A stretch of DNA of 64,000 nucleotides from Streptomyces sp. VRA16 Mangrove soil (GCF_017377775.1 NZ_JAFVLN010000014.1:1-64000); one strand, 5' to 3'. Shown: positions 8,791 through 17,836, counted from the stretch's first letter. Notes: generated from the letters alone by a model not told the origin. Program-made: numbers and translations.

Positions 8791-10650
8791 TCAGCCGAGC
8801 CTGAACCGCAGCCGGCAGATCACCGCGTCGGTGTCCCGGCGCACGGCGTGGGCGACGACGGCGCCCCGCTGGTTCTGCAGGAGCCGTTGCCAGGCACGGC
8901 CCGGCTCGGCCTCCGGGATCAGGACCGTGACGCGGGTCCCCGGGTCGGCGGCGGCGGCCGCACGCACGTACGCGGCGACGGGTCTGCCGAGGGTGCGCCG
9001 CTCGGACGGGCCCTGAGAGAGGGTGATCAGCTCGACCCCGGGGTTCCACAGGGCCCAGTCGCGGGTCAGGGCCTCGGTCCTGGCCCGGTCCTCCGGGTCG
9101 AGGTGGCAGACGGTGACGGCGCGCACCTCGTCGCCCAGCGCGTTGGCGGCGGTCAGCGCCTCGCTGGTGAGGCGGGAGATCCCGGCGACCGGAACGATGA
9201 CCAACGACCGTGTGCGGCAGGGGACTTCGGGGATGCGGCCGAGTTCCAGGCGGTCGCCGATCCGGGCGTAGGCGCGGTGCACGGCCTCGAAGGCGAGCAC
9301 GAGCAGCGGCAGCGCGACCACGACGAGCCAGGCGCCGTCGTGGAACTTGGTGGCGGTGACGACGACCGCGCTCACCCCGGTGAGCAGCGCGCCGGAGCCG
9401 TTGAGCAGCGCCTTGCCGAAGGAGCGGGGCACGGTGCGCCAGTGCAGCACCATGCCGACCTGGGCGATCGTGAAGCCGACGAAGACACCGACGGCGAAGA
9501 GCGGTACGAGCGTGTTGGTGTCGCCGCCGGAGACGATCAGCAGGACCGCGGAGACCGCGGCGAGGGCGAGCACCCCGTGCCGGTGGACCTGGCGGTCGGC
9601 CTTCAGGGCGAAGACGTGCGGCAGGTAATTGTCGCGGGCGAGCAGTTCGAGCAGGACGGGCAGGCCGCCGAAGGACGTGTTCGCGGAGAGGGCCAGCAGG
9701 ACCATCGTGGCGAACTGGACGACGTAGAAGGCCCAGTTGTGGCCGAGCGAGGCGTCCGCGAGCTGGGCGAGGACGGTGACGCCCTCGACCGGCTGCAGGT
9801 GGAAGCGGGAGATCAGGACGGAGAGCCCGATCAGCATCACGCCGAGCACGGCGCCGAGGGCGACCTCGGCGTGCTGGGCGCGTCGGGCGCGCGGGGCGCG
9901 GAAGGACGGCACCGCGTTGGCGATGGCCTCCACGCCGGTCAGCGCGGAGCAGCCGGAGGCGAAGGCCTTCAGCAGGAGCAGGGCGCCTACGGTGGTCGCG
10001 TGGTCGGCGAGTGCGGAGGCGTGACCATGGGCGGCTGCCGTGGAGACGGGCGCCGAGCGGAACAGGCCGACGACGATCAGCACCAGGATCGAGGCGACGA
10101 AGACGGCCGTCGGCACGATGAAGGCGCGGGCCGAGTCGACGATGCCGCGCAGGTTCACCGCCGTGATCAGGACGAGCACGGCGAGGCAGATCCACAGCCG
10201 GTCGCCGTACAGCTCGGGGAAGGCCGAGGTCAGGGCCGCGACGCCCGCGGTGACGGCGACGGCCACGTTCAGTACGTAGTCCAGGACGAGGGACGCCGCC
10301 GCGACCAGGCTCGTCCGGGCGCCGAGGTGCGCCCGCGCCACGGCGTAGGAGCCGCCGCCGTCCGGGAACGCGGCGATGACCTGCCGGTAGGAGGCGACGA
10401 GGACGGCGAGCAGGGCCGCGATGGCAAGGGTCACCGGGAGGGTGAGGCCGAGGCCGTGGGCGCCGGCCGCCGCGAGGACCAGGACGATGGCCTCCGGCCC
10501 GTAGGCGACGGAGGCCATCGCGTCCAGGGAGAGGGCGGCGAGGCCGGTCACGGCGGTGAGGCGGTGTCTGTCGCTCGCCTCCGCGTGGGGATCCGGGGGT
10601 TCCTCGGTGGTGGGGGTGGTCGAGTCGGGGGCCGATAGGTGAGTGGTCAT
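8791..10650 (-). CDS. KimA-like APC-superfamily permease, probable K+ importer
   Basis: 619-aa membrane protein with about 12 helices and a soluble C-terminal domain of about 150 residues. Motifs ALSLDAMASVAYGPEA, SYRQVIAAFPDGGGSY and KAFASGCSALTGVEAIANAV closely resemble Bacillus subtilis KimA (YdaO), an APC/KUP-type K+/H+ symporter. Automatic annotation would say amino acid permease. I chose the ATG at 10650 because the upstream extension (HRVRVRPSSAKN...) is Arg-rich and unlike a membrane-protein start. Placement in the kdp island supports K+ uptake. Substrate is inferred. Confidence 0.85.
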   Translation of the reverse strand: MTTHLSAPDSTTPTTEEPPDPHAEASDRHRLTAVTGLAALSLDAMASVAYGPEAIVLVLAAAGAHGLGLTLPVTLAIAALLAVLVASYRQVIAAFPDGGGSYAVARAHLGARTSLVAAASLVLDYVLNVAVAVTAGVAALTSAFPELYGDRLWICLAVLVLITAVNLRGIVDSARAFIVPTAVFVASILVLIVVGLFRSAPVSTAAAHGHASALADHATTVGALLLLKAFASGCSALTGVEAIANAVPSFRAPRARRAQHAEVALGAVLGVMLIGLSVLISRFHLQPVEGVTVLAQLADASLGHNWAFYVVQFATMVLLALSANTSFGGLPVLLELLARDNYLPHVFALKADRQVHRHGVLALAAVSAVLLIVSGGDTNTLVPLFAVGVFVGFTIAQVGMVLHWRTVPRSFGKALLNGSGALLTGVSAVVVTATKFHDGAWLVVVALPLLVLAFEAVHRAYARIGDRLELGRIPEVPCRTRSLVIVPVAGISRLTSEALTAANALGDEVRAVTVCHLDPEDRARTEALTRDWALWNPGVELITLSQGPSERRTLGRPVAAYVRAAAAADPGTRVTVLIPEAEPGRAWQRLLQNQRGAVVAHAVRRDTDAVICRLRFRLG

Positions 10651-10789
10651 GTGGGGCCTGTTCGCCGTGGGTGGTGTTCTTGTCCGGCGGGTGCCGGTCG
10701 GTCGGGTTGGTCGCGTCCGATCAGGTTCTGACCCGATTCCCGGCGCCGGATCGTGTCCTTGCGGGTTCTTCGCACTCGACGGGCGGACC

Positions 10790-10807
10790 CTGACGCGATG
10801 TTGACGG
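10790..10807. promoter_or_regulatory. Candidate KdpE box, single 18-mer
   Basis: CTGACGCGATGTTGACGG holds TGACG half-sites 11 bp apart. It lies between the KimA-like gene on the minus strand (140 nt from its ATG) and the small membrane gene at 10906. It differs at one position from the site at 20730-20747 read on the minus strand. Confidence 0.55.
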
Positions 10808-10869
10808 CCGGGTGGATCCCGCCGCGTCAAGAAGACGTAGTGAGTTGCGTTCGGAGGCCGTCAAGGGCG

Positions 10870-10906
10870 CTGACGGCAGGGTCCGTGGTGCCTACCGTCA
10901 ACGGCA
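10870..10906 (+). promoter_or_regulatory. Leaderless-type promoter for the 10906 gene
   Basis: CTGACG (10870-10875), a 17-bp spacer and TACCGT (10893-10898) form a vegetative-type promoter. The predicted transcription start falls at or within a base or two of the ATG at 10906, so the mRNA would be leaderless, as is common in Streptomyces. No ribosome site precedes this ATG, which fits. Confidence 0.6.
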
Positions 10907-11415
10907 TGTCAGAGACCTTCGGCGCCCGGGACGAGCACTGGTCCGGGGAGGCGCGCAGCGCTGTGGGATACGGGGTCGGTCTGGTCGTGCTGCTGCTCGG
11001 CATCGACACGCTCTCCGGTGAACTGGCGCTGTGGCGCTCCGCTTTGTGGCTGCTGCTCGGGGGCGTGTTCGCCCTCGTGCTGCTGCCCGCGCGGGTGAGC
11101 GCGACCGCGGACCGGCTCACCACGCAAGGACTGTGGCGCGGGCACACGGTGCGCACGGACCGGCTGGTGTCGGTGCGCTGTCTGGACGGTGTCGCCCACC
11201 GTCTCGTGCTCCGTGACGAACTGGGCGGCCGGGTGGAGATCGACCCGCAGGTCCTGGTGGCCAATCCCCCGCTGTGGCGGCTGCTCGACGACGGGGCCCG
11301 GGTGTCCGTGGAGCGCGGATTGCTGCTGTGCGGCGGGACCGCGCTACGGCGCCTCGCGCGACAGGTGGACGAGGAGCTGGCGCGGACCGTCTTCCAGGTG
11401 TCGGGGCTGCGCTGA
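10906..11415 (+). CDS. Two-helix membrane protein with PH-like domain
   Basis: 169 aa. Two adjacent membrane segments (GYGVGLVVLLLGID and SALWLLLGGVFALVLLP, about 22-60) are followed by a beta-rich region (SATADRLTTQGLWRGHTVRTD...) like a bacterial PH domain, then a helix. The start is set by the leaderless promoter; longer in-frame starts would run through that promoter. Function is unknown. It sits between two KimA-like permease genes and downstream of a candidate KdpE box, so an accessory role in K+ or envelope stress is possible. Confidence 0.8.
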   Translation: MSETFGARDEHWSGEARSAVGYGVGLVVLLLGIDTLSGELALWRSALWLLLGGVFALVLLPARVSATADRLTTQGLWRGHTVRTDRLVSVRCLDGVAHRLVLRDELGGRVEIDPQVLVANPPLWRLLDDGARVSVERGLLLCGGTALRRLARQVDEELARTVFQVSGLR

Positions 11416-11468
11416 GCCTGCCCCCGTCGACGGACTTTTCGCCGCAACTCCCGACAATTTCAAAGACC

Positions 11469-11534
11469 CTGACGGTTTCTTGACGGCTGTGGCCCGGGCG
11501 GCCCGTCGTCGCCGGGGGCTCACCGACCTACGCT
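11469..11534 (+). promoter_or_regulatory. Candidate KdpE box and -10 element for the second KimA-like gene
   Basis: CTGACGGTTTCTTGACGG (11469-11486) has TGACGG repeated with an 11-bp period. A TACGCT -10 element lies at 11529-11534, placing the transcription start at the GTG start codon (11541), so the message is probably leaderless. No good -35 is present at 17 bp, which fits activator dependence. The box is centred about 50 bp upstream of the -10. Confidence 0.5.
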
Positions 11535-11540
11535 CACGCC

Positions 11541-13553
11541 GTGTTCACCAAGACCGAGTTGCTCAAGCGACTGGTGATCGGCCGGGCGCTGCGCAGCGAG
11601 GAGCTGCACGAGACGCTCCTGCCGAAGCGAATCGCCCTGCCGATCTTCGCCTCCGACCCGCTGTCGTCGGTGGCGTACGCGACGCAGGAGATCCTCCTCG
11701 TCCTGACCGTGGGCGGCCTCGCCTTCCTGCACTTCACGCCGTGGATCGCGGCCGCCGTGGTGGCCCTGATGACCGTCGTCGTGCTGTCGTACCGGCAGGT
11801 CGTGCACGCGTACCCGAGCGGCGGCGGCTCGTACGAGGTGGTGTCGACGAACCTGGGCGCCTCCGCGGGTCTGGTGGTCGCGGCGTCGCTGCTCGTGGAC
11901 TACGTGATGACCGTGGCGGTCTCCGTGGCCTCGGGTGTCGACAACATCATCTCGGCGCTGCCCGCCCTGAATCCGTACCGGGTGCTGCTCGCGCTCGGCT
12001 TCGTGGCGCTGCTCGCCGCGATGAACCTGCGGGGCGTGCGCGAGTCGGGCCGGGCCTTCGCCGCCCCGACCTATCTGTTCGTCGGCGGCGTCCTCATCAT
12101 GATCGCGACGGGTCTCGTGCGGTACGCGCTCGGGGACGCGCCGGTCGCCGAGAGCGCCAGGTACGGGATCACGCCCGAGCCGGGGCAGTCGCATCTGGCG
12201 GGCCTCGCGCTCGTGATGCTGGTCCTGCGCGCCTTCTCACAGGGCTGTACCGCGCTCACCGGGGTGGAGGCGATCTCGAACGGCGTTCCCGCGTTCCGCA
12301 AGCCCAAGTCGAAGAACGCGGCGACGACGATGGCCGCGATGGGCATCATCGCGGTCGTCATGTTCGTCGGCGTCACCGCGCTCGCACTGCTGTCGAAGGT
12401 CCATGTCACCGACGATTCCTGCCGGTTGACGGGGTTGAGCGGCAGCTGCGCCGACCACACGCAGCGCACCGTGATCGCCCAGGTGGCGGCGGCGGTGTTC
12501 GGCGGCGAGCAGAGCTTCGGTTTCTTCTTCATCCAGGCGGCGACGGCGCTCGTGCTGGTCCTGGCGGCCAACACCGCGTTCAACGGGTTCCCGCTCCTGG
12601 CGTCGATCCTGTCCCAACACCGGTATCTGCCAAGGCAGTTGCACAACCGCGGGGACCGGCTGGCGTTCTCCAACGGCATCCTGGCGCTGGCGATCGTGGC
12701 CGGGTTGCTCCTGTGGGGCTACAAGGCCGATGTCACCAGCCTCATCCACCTCTACATCCTGGGCGTGTTCACCTCGTTCACGCTGTCGCAGCTGGGCATG
12801 GTGCGGCACTGGAACCGTGAGCTGCGGGTGGAGCGCGATCCCGCGGTGCGGCGCCGGTACCACTCGGCGCGGACGGTGAACGGGCTCGGCGCCTGCGTCA
12901 CCGGGCTCGTGCTCGTCATCGTGCTCGCCACCAAGTTCACCCAGGGCGCCTGGCTCGCGGTGCTCGCGGCGACCGTGCTCTGGCTGATGATGCGGGCCAT
13001 CCGCAGGCACTACGACACCACGGCGGCGGAGCTCGCGGTGTCCGACCCGCGCGAGGAACTCGTCGCCCCTTCACGAGTGTTGGGCATCGTGCTCGTCTCG
13101 ACGCTGCACAAGCCGACGCTGCGCGCCCTCGCGTACGCGAAGGCCACGCGCCCCGACGAACTGGAGGCGCTGACCGTCTCCGTCGAACGCGGCGAGGCGG
13201 TGCGGCTGAGCGAGGAGTGGGAGACGTACGGGATCGAGGTGCCGCTCAAGGTCATCGACTCGCCGTACCGGGAGGTGACCCGGCCGGTCGTGGAGTACGT
13301 CCGTTCGGTGCACCGGGACAGTCCGCGCGACATCGTCACCGTGTTCATCCCCGAGTACGTCGTCGGGCACTGGTGGGAGAACCTGCTGCACAACCAGTCG
13401 GCGCTGTGGCTGAAGAGCCGGCTGCTGTTCACGCCGGGCGTGATGGTGACGAGCGTGCCCTGGCAGCTGACGTCGGCGGCCCGCGCCGACCGGCCCGCGG
13501 TGCGCGCGCCCGGTTCGGTGCGGCGTGGGGAGCCGTCCCAGCCCCGCAGGTAA
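11541..13553 (+). CDS. KimA-like K+ importer (APC superfamily)
   Basis: 670-aa permease. The motifs FASDPLSSVAYATQEILLVL, SYRQVVHAYPSGGGSY, LVDYVMTVAVSVASGVD and GCTALTGVEAISNGVPAF match B. subtilis KimA almost motif for motif, including the C-terminal soluble domain (LLHNQSALWLKSRLLF... against the KimA HNQSAFLLRVRLF region). KimA imports K+ and is inhibited by c-di-AMP through that domain. GTG start with no ribosome site, consistent with a leaderless transcript. No ydaO riboswitch is possible before it, because no transcribed leader exists if the promoter is as drawn. Confidence 0.88.
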   Translation: MFTKTELLKRLVIGRALRSEELHETLLPKRIALPIFASDPLSSVAYATQEILLVLTVGGLAFLHFTPWIAAAVVALMTVVVLSYRQVVHAYPSGGGSYEVVSTNLGASAGLVVAASLLVDYVMTVAVSVASGVDNIISALPALNPYRVLLALGFVALLAAMNLRGVRESGRAFAAPTYLFVGGVLIMIATGLVRYALGDAPVAESARYGITPEPGQSHLAGLALVMLVLRAFSQGCTALTGVEAISNGVPAFRKPKSKNAATTMAAMGIIAVVMFVGVTALALLSKVHVTDDSCRLTGLSGSCADHTQRTVIAQVAAAVFGGEQSFGFFFIQAATALVLVLAANTAFNGFPLLASILSQHRYLPRQLHNRGDRLAFSNGILALAIVAGLLLWGYKADVTSLIHLYILGVFTSFTLSQLGMVRHWNRELRVERDPAVRRRYHSARTVNGLGACVTGLVLVIVLATKFTQGAWLAVLAATVLWLMMRAIRRHYDTTAAELAVSDPREELVAPSRVLGIVLVSTLHKPTLRALAYAKATRPDELEALTVSVERGEAVRLSEEWETYGIEVPLKVIDSPYREVTRPVVEYVRSVHRDSPRDIVTVFIPEYVVGHWWENLLHNQSALWLKSRLLFTPGVMVTSVPWQLTSAARADRPAVRAPGSVRRGEPSQPRR

Positions 13554-13559
13554 CGGCGG

Positions 13560-16061
13560 TCAGGCGGGGCCGGCCGTCTGCCGGTGCGCCGGGGCGAAGG
13601 GCAGCGACAGCACCATGGTCAGGCCGCCGCCCGGGGTGTCCTCCGGGGTGAGCGTCCCTGCCATCGCCTCGGTCAGGCCGCGGGAGAGGGCGAGGCCCAG
13701 GCCGAGCCCGGTGGTGTTGTCGGTGTCGCCGAGGCGCTGGAACGGTTCGAAGAGACGGTCGCGGGCGTCGGGCGCGATGCCGGGGCCGCGGTCGACGACC
13801 CGGATCTCGACCCGGCCCGCGAGGGCGCTGGCGGTGACGGCGACCTTGCGCCCCTGCGGGGTGTGCCGGGCGGCGTTGCCCATCAGGTTGGCGAGGACGC
13901 GTTCCAGCAGGGGCGGGTCGGCGAGGACGGGCGGCACCTGCTGGAGGTCGCCGGTCTCGACGGCGGGCCCGCCGGGCGGCAGCGAGTCGAGCGCGGCGGG
14001 CAGCACCTCCTCCAGCGCGGTGGCCCGCAGGGCGAGGCTGACGGCGCCGGCCTCCAGGCGGGCCATGTCGAGGAGGTTCTCCACGAGCCGGTTCAGCTTG
14101 GCCATGGACTCGTCGGCGGTGGCGAGGAGTTCGGCCCGGTCGCCGTCGGAGAACTCCACGTCGGCGCTGCGCAGCGAGGTGACGGCGGCCCAGCCGGCGG
14201 CGAGCGGCGTCCGCAGATCGTGGCCGACGGCGCGCAGCAGCGCGGTCCGCATCCGGTCGGCGGCCCTGACCGGCTCCACCTCGGCGGCGGCCTCGGCGAG
14301 CCGGGCCCGCTCCACGGCGGCACCGACGTGCGCGGCGAACGCGGCGAGGACGCGCCGCTCGGAGGCGGGCAATTCCCGCCCATGAAGGATCAGCTGGCGC
14401 CCGGGACCGGCGTCCACGGCGGTCAGGAAGGAGCCGGTGGCCGCGGGCCCCGTCTCCACCAGCTCCGCCGCCTCCGCCCCGAACGCCTCCCGGGTCCGTT
14501 CCAGGAGGGCCGGGATCGTCGCGCCGCCCCGCACGATCGTTCCTGCCAGGGACGACATCGTTTCGGCCTCCGCGGTGGCGCGGGCGGCGCGGCGGGAGAG
14601 GCGCAGGGAGCGGTCGACGACGGCCGCGACGGTGGCGGCGACGACCGCGAAGACGGCGACCGCTATCACCGCGTTGGGGTCGGTCAGTGTGAAGTGGCCG
14701 ATGGGCGGGATGAACCAGTAGTTGAGGAGCAGCGACGCGGTGACCGACGCGACGACCGCGCAGGCGACTCCCCCGATGCAGGCCACGCCCACCACGGCGA
14801 GCAGGAAGAGCAGCGCCGTGCTGGTGAGGTCGAGGTGGGCGCGGGCTCCGTCCAGGTCGAGGAGGAGGGTCAGCGCGACGGGCAGCAGCAGCCCGGCGAC
14901 CGGGCCCGCGACCCGGCGCGGCCTCGACAACGTACGCCTGCGCGACGGCAGCAGCGTGCCGCGGCCCGCCCGTTCGTGGGTCACCGTGTGGACGTCGATG
15001 TCTCCGGAGAGTGCGACGACGGTCTCGCCGGTGCCGCGCCCGGTGAGGAACCGCTCCAGCCTGCGGCGGCGGCTGGTGCCGAGGACGAGCTGCGTGGCGT
15101 TCTCGGCCCGCGCGAACTCCACCAGGGCGCTCGCCACATGGTCGCCGACGACGGAGTGGTAGCTGCCGCCGAGGTCTTCGACGAGACGGCGCTGCCGGGC
15201 GAGCGAGGCGTGCGAGGTGCCGGCGGCGAGTCCGTCGCTGCGGGCGATGTGCACGGCGAGCAGGTCGCCGCCCGCGGCCCGGTCGGCGATGCGGGCCGCA
15301 CGCCGGATCAGGGTGTCGCCCTCGGGCCCGCCGGTCAGCGCGACGACCACCCGCTCGCGGGTCTCCCAGACCCCGCCGATGCGGTGCTCCGAGCGGTACG
15401 CGACCAGCGCCTCGTCGACCCGGTCGGCGACCCAGAGCAGCGCCAACTGCCGCAGGGCGGTGAGGTTTCCGGGACGGAAGTAGTTGGCGAGGGCGGCGTC
15501 GACCTTCTCGGGGGCGTAGACATTGCCGTGGGCCATGCGGCGGCGCAGCCCCTCGGGCGGCAGGTCGACGAGCTCGATCTGGTCGGCGCGGCGCACGACC
15601 TCGTCGGGGACGGTCTCGGCCTGCGGCACCTCGGTGATCTTCTCGACGACGTCGTTGAGGGAGGCGAGGTGCTGGATGTTGACGGCGGTCACGACGTCGA
15701 TCCCGGCGGCCAGCAGCTCCTCGACGTCCTGCCAGCGCTTGCGGTGGCGGCCGTCTCCGGGCACGTTCGTGTGCGCGAGTTCGTCGACGACGGCGACGTC
15801 GGGGCGCCGGGCGAGCAGCGCGGTGACGTCGAACTCGGTGAAGTGCCCGCCCCGGTACGTGCACGGGGTGCGCGGCAGTTGTTCGAGACCGTCGAGCATG
15901 GCTTCGGTGTGCGGCCGCCCGTGGCACTCGGCGACCCCGACGACGACATCGACACCGCGCCGGGCCCTGCGCCGCGCCTCGTCCAGCATCCGGTACGTCT
16001 TGCCGACGCCCGGGGCGGCCCCCAGGTAGACCTTCAGGCGGCCTCGCCGCACCTCGCTCAT
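13560..16061 (-). CDS. Second KdpD-type sensor kinase, orphan
   Basis: 833-aa paralogue of KdpD with all its parts: Walker A GAAPGVGKT (14-22), stress-protein-like domain, four membrane helices (about 385-480), H-box GHDLRTPL (His about 614) and ATPase domain NLMGNAARHTP. No kdpE lies next to it; its neighbours are a KimA-like gene 6 nt away (convergent) and a cation antiporter (divergent). I chose the ATG at 16061 because MSEVRRGRLKVYL matches KdpD starts and GGAG precedes it. An upstream Met would add an Arg/Pro-rich tail. It probably signals to KdpE or an unlinked regulator. Confidence 0.93.
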   Translation of the reverse strand: MSEVRRGRLKVYLGAAPGVGKTYRMLDEARRRARRGVDVVVGVAECHGRPHTEAMLDGLEQLPRTPCTYRGGHFTEFDVTALLARRPDVAVVDELAHTNVPGDGRHRKRWQDVEELLAAGIDVVTAVNIQHLASLNDVVEKITEVPQAETVPDEVVRRADQIELVDLPPEGLRRRMAHGNVYAPEKVDAALANYFRPGNLTALRQLALLWVADRVDEALVAYRSEHRIGGVWETRERVVVALTGGPEGDTLIRRAARIADRAAGGDLLAVHIARSDGLAAGTSHASLARQRRLVEDLGGSYHSVVGDHVASALVEFARAENATQLVLGTSRRRRLERFLTGRGTGETVVALSGDIDVHTVTHERAGRGTLLPSRRRTLSRPRRVAGPVAGLLLPVALTLLLDLDGARAHLDLTSTALLFLLAVVGVACIGGVACAVVASVTASLLLNYWFIPPIGHFTLTDPNAVIAVAVFAVVAATVAAVVDRSLRLSRRAARATAEAETMSSLAGTIVRGGATIPALLERTREAFGAEAAELVETGPAATGSFLTAVDAGPGRQLILHGRELPASERRVLAAFAAHVGAAVERARLAEAAAEVEPVRAADRMRTALLRAVGHDLRTPLAAGWAAVTSLRSADVEFSDGDRAELLATADESMAKLNRLVENLLDMARLEAGAVSLALRATALEEVLPAALDSLPPGGPAVETGDLQQVPPVLADPPLLERVLANLMGNAARHTPQGRKVAVTASALAGRVEIRVVDRGPGIAPDARDRLFEPFQRLGDTDNTTGLGLGLALSRGLTEAMAGTLTPEDTPGGGLTMVLSLPFAPAHRQTAGPA

Positions 16062-16080
16062 GTCTCCAAAGAAAGCAACG

Positions 16081-16099
16081 CGGGACCGGATCGGTCCCG
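16081..16099. promoter_or_regulatory. Inverted repeat upstream of the second kdpD
   Basis: CGGGACCGGATCGGTCCCG has 8-bp perfect arms around GAT. It lies 20-38 nt before the kdpD-like ATG, so it is either an operator or a hairpin in the 5' leader. It resembles GGGAC...GTCCC dormancy-regulator boxes, but the spacing is longer than the usual form. Confidence 0.5.
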
Positions 16100-16114
16100 T
16101 GTCCTGTCGCATCC

Positions 16115-16164
16115 TTGGCGGCTCCTTGGCGGGCACCGCGGGCCGATTGACACTGCCTTGACGG
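16115..16164. promoter_or_regulatory. Candidate KdpE operator between second kdpD and antiporter (18-14-18)
   Basis: TTGGCGGCTCCTTGGCGG (16115-16132) and TTGACACTGCCTTGACGG (16147-16164) are separated by exactly 14 bp, the spacing seen before kdp. Each has half-sites 11 bp apart. The position in a divergent intergenic region means it could control either gene or both. Confidence 0.6.
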
Positions 16165-16258
16165 GCGGTCGCCCGATAGGGTGAAGGCGGTGTGCCGGGA
16201 AGTCTGGTCGGCGAGGGGCCGTGGTGGCCCGATTTCGGCTGAAGGCTCGGGGGCAGGC

Positions 16259-17836
16259 ATGCGCGGCGTCGGTACCGTCCTGGCACTGGTGGTCCTCGCC
16301 ACGGTCGTGGCGACGTTCGCCCGCCGCTGGCGCATTCCCGCGCCGTCCCTGCTGGTGGTGGCGGGTCTGCTGGTCGCGCTGACACCGGGCGCCCCGGACA
16401 TCGAGATCAGTCCGGAGCTGATCGCCCTGGTCGTCCTGCCGCCGCTGCTCCACGCGTCCGCCGAGGAGCTCTCCTGGCGCGAACTGCGGCTGGTGTGGAA
16501 GCCGGTGGGCATCCTCGCGATCGGGCTCGTGCTCGCCTCGGCGGCGGCGGTCGGCGCGGTGGCGTCCCTGATCACCCCGCTGTCGTGGCCGATGGCGCTG
16601 GTGCTCGGCGCGGTCCTGGCGTCCACCGACCCGGTGGCGGTCACGGCGCTCGGCCGGCGCCTCGCGCTGCCGCCGAAGGTGCAGGTCCTCGTCCAGGCGG
16701 AGAGCCTGTTCAACGACGCGACGTCGCTCGTCCTGTTCCGCGTCGCGGTGGGCGTCGCCGCGGCGTCCGCGGCGGCCGGGGCCGGCTCGGCCGTCGGGGA
16801 GTTCGCGGTGCTCGCGGGCGGCGGGACCGTGGCGGGAGCGGCCCTCGCCGGCGTCGTCACGCTCATCAGACGGCGCACCGAGGACCCCGTCCTGGAGACG
16901 GTGACGGCGCTGGTGACGCCGTACGCGGCGTACGTCCTCGCGGAGGCGGTGCACACGTCGGGGGTGACCTCGGTGGTCGTGGCGGGGGTGGTCCTCGGCT
17001 CCGGGGCCGACCGGCTCACCAACGCACCCATAAGGCTCCAACTGCACGCGGTCTACGGCACGTTGGTCTTCCTGCTGGAGTCCGTGGTCTTCAGTCTGAT
17101 CGGTCTCGCGCTGCCCTCTCAGGTGCGCGCGCTGCCCGACGGCGACCGCGCCTGGCCGCTGTACGCGCTCGCCCTGGCGGCCACCGTCGTCGGTGTCCGG
17201 CTGCTGTGGCTCGCGCCGCTGTCGGCGGTGGTGCAGCGCCGGGTCGGCATCGCCCGGATGAGCTGGCGGGTGCCGGTGGTCCTCACGTGGGCGGGCACCC
17301 GTGGCGTGATGCCGCTGGCGGCCGCCCTGTCCGTCCCGGTGACGGCCGCCGACGGCAGCCCGCTCGCGCACCGCCCGCTGGTCCTCGTCCTGACGACGTC
17401 GGTGGTCGTGGTGACGCTGGTGGTGCAGGGTTTCACCCTCGCCCCGGTCGTCCGCCGTTCGGGCATCGCCCTGGAGCCCGACCACACGGAGCGCGAGGAG
17501 GCCGGTGCCCGCTGCAGCCTGGCCCGCGCGGGCATCCGCAGGCTCGACGAGATGGCCGACGTGGAGGCGGCGCCCGACGTCGTGGTCGACCGGCTGCGCC
17601 GGGCACTGGCCGCGCGCCTGGAGTCGGCGCAGGAACGCCTGGGCGACGCCGACAGCGACGGCGGCCCGGCACCCGACTCGTCCGATCTGGTCTACCGCCG
17701 GCTGCGCCGCGACCTCATCACCGTGGAGGCGGCCGAACTGCGCCGCCTGTACGACGAGCACCGCATCAGCGACACCACGCGGCGCCGGCTTCAGCGCTCG
17801 CTGGACCTGGAGGAGGCGCGGCTCACGGGTGCGTGA
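16259..17836 (+). CDS. CPA1-family cation/proton antiporter
   Basis: 525-aa membrane protein with about 12 helices and a hydrophilic tail of about 110 residues. It has CPA1 hallmarks STDPVAVTALGRRL and the ND motif in ESLFNDATSLVLF, and GTRGVMPLAAALS. Exchanges Na+ or K+ for H+. The ATG at 16259 starts directly with the first helix and has a GGGGGCAGG upstream; an earlier Met (16185 region) would prepend a non-hydrophobic peptide. Placement next to a KdpD-like kinase and KimA genes suggests K+/H+ exchange. Its last 14 nt overlap the end of the convergent hydrolase gene. Confidence 0.9.
   Translation: MRGVGTVLALVVLATVVATFARRWRIPAPSLLVVAGLLVALTPGAPDIEISPELIALVVLPPLLHASAEELSWRELRLVWKPVGILAIGLVLASAAAVGAVASLITPLSWPMALVLGAVLASTDPVAVTALGRRLALPPKVQVLVQAESLFNDATSLVLFRVAVGVAAASAAAGAGSAVGEFAVLAGGGTVAGAALAGVVTLIRRRTEDPVLETVTALVTPYAAYVLAEAVHTSGVTSVVVAGVVLGSGADRLTNAPIRLQLHAVYGTLVFLLESVVFSLIGLALPSQVRALPDGDRAWPLYALALAATVVGVRLLWLAPLSAVVQRRVGIARMSWRVPVVLTWAGTRGVMPLAAALSVPVTAADGSPLAHRPLVLVLTTSVVVVTLVVQGFTLAPVVRRSGIALEPDHTEREEAGARCSLARAGIRRLDEMADVEAAPDVVVDRLRRALAARLESAQERLGDADSDGGPAPDSSDLVYRRLRRDLITVEAAELRRLYDEHRISDTTRRRLQRSLDLEEARLTGA

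Noticed and set aside
11416..11540. ydaO (c-di-AMP) riboswitch before the KimA-like gene
   Set aside because: No conserved riboswitch sequence was found and the -10 element leaves no room for a transcribed leader.
8791..13553. Amino acid permease annotation for the two APC proteins
   Set aside because: Motifs and the soluble C-terminal domain match KimA much better, and the surroundings are K+ genes. Kept as K+ importers at moderate confidence.
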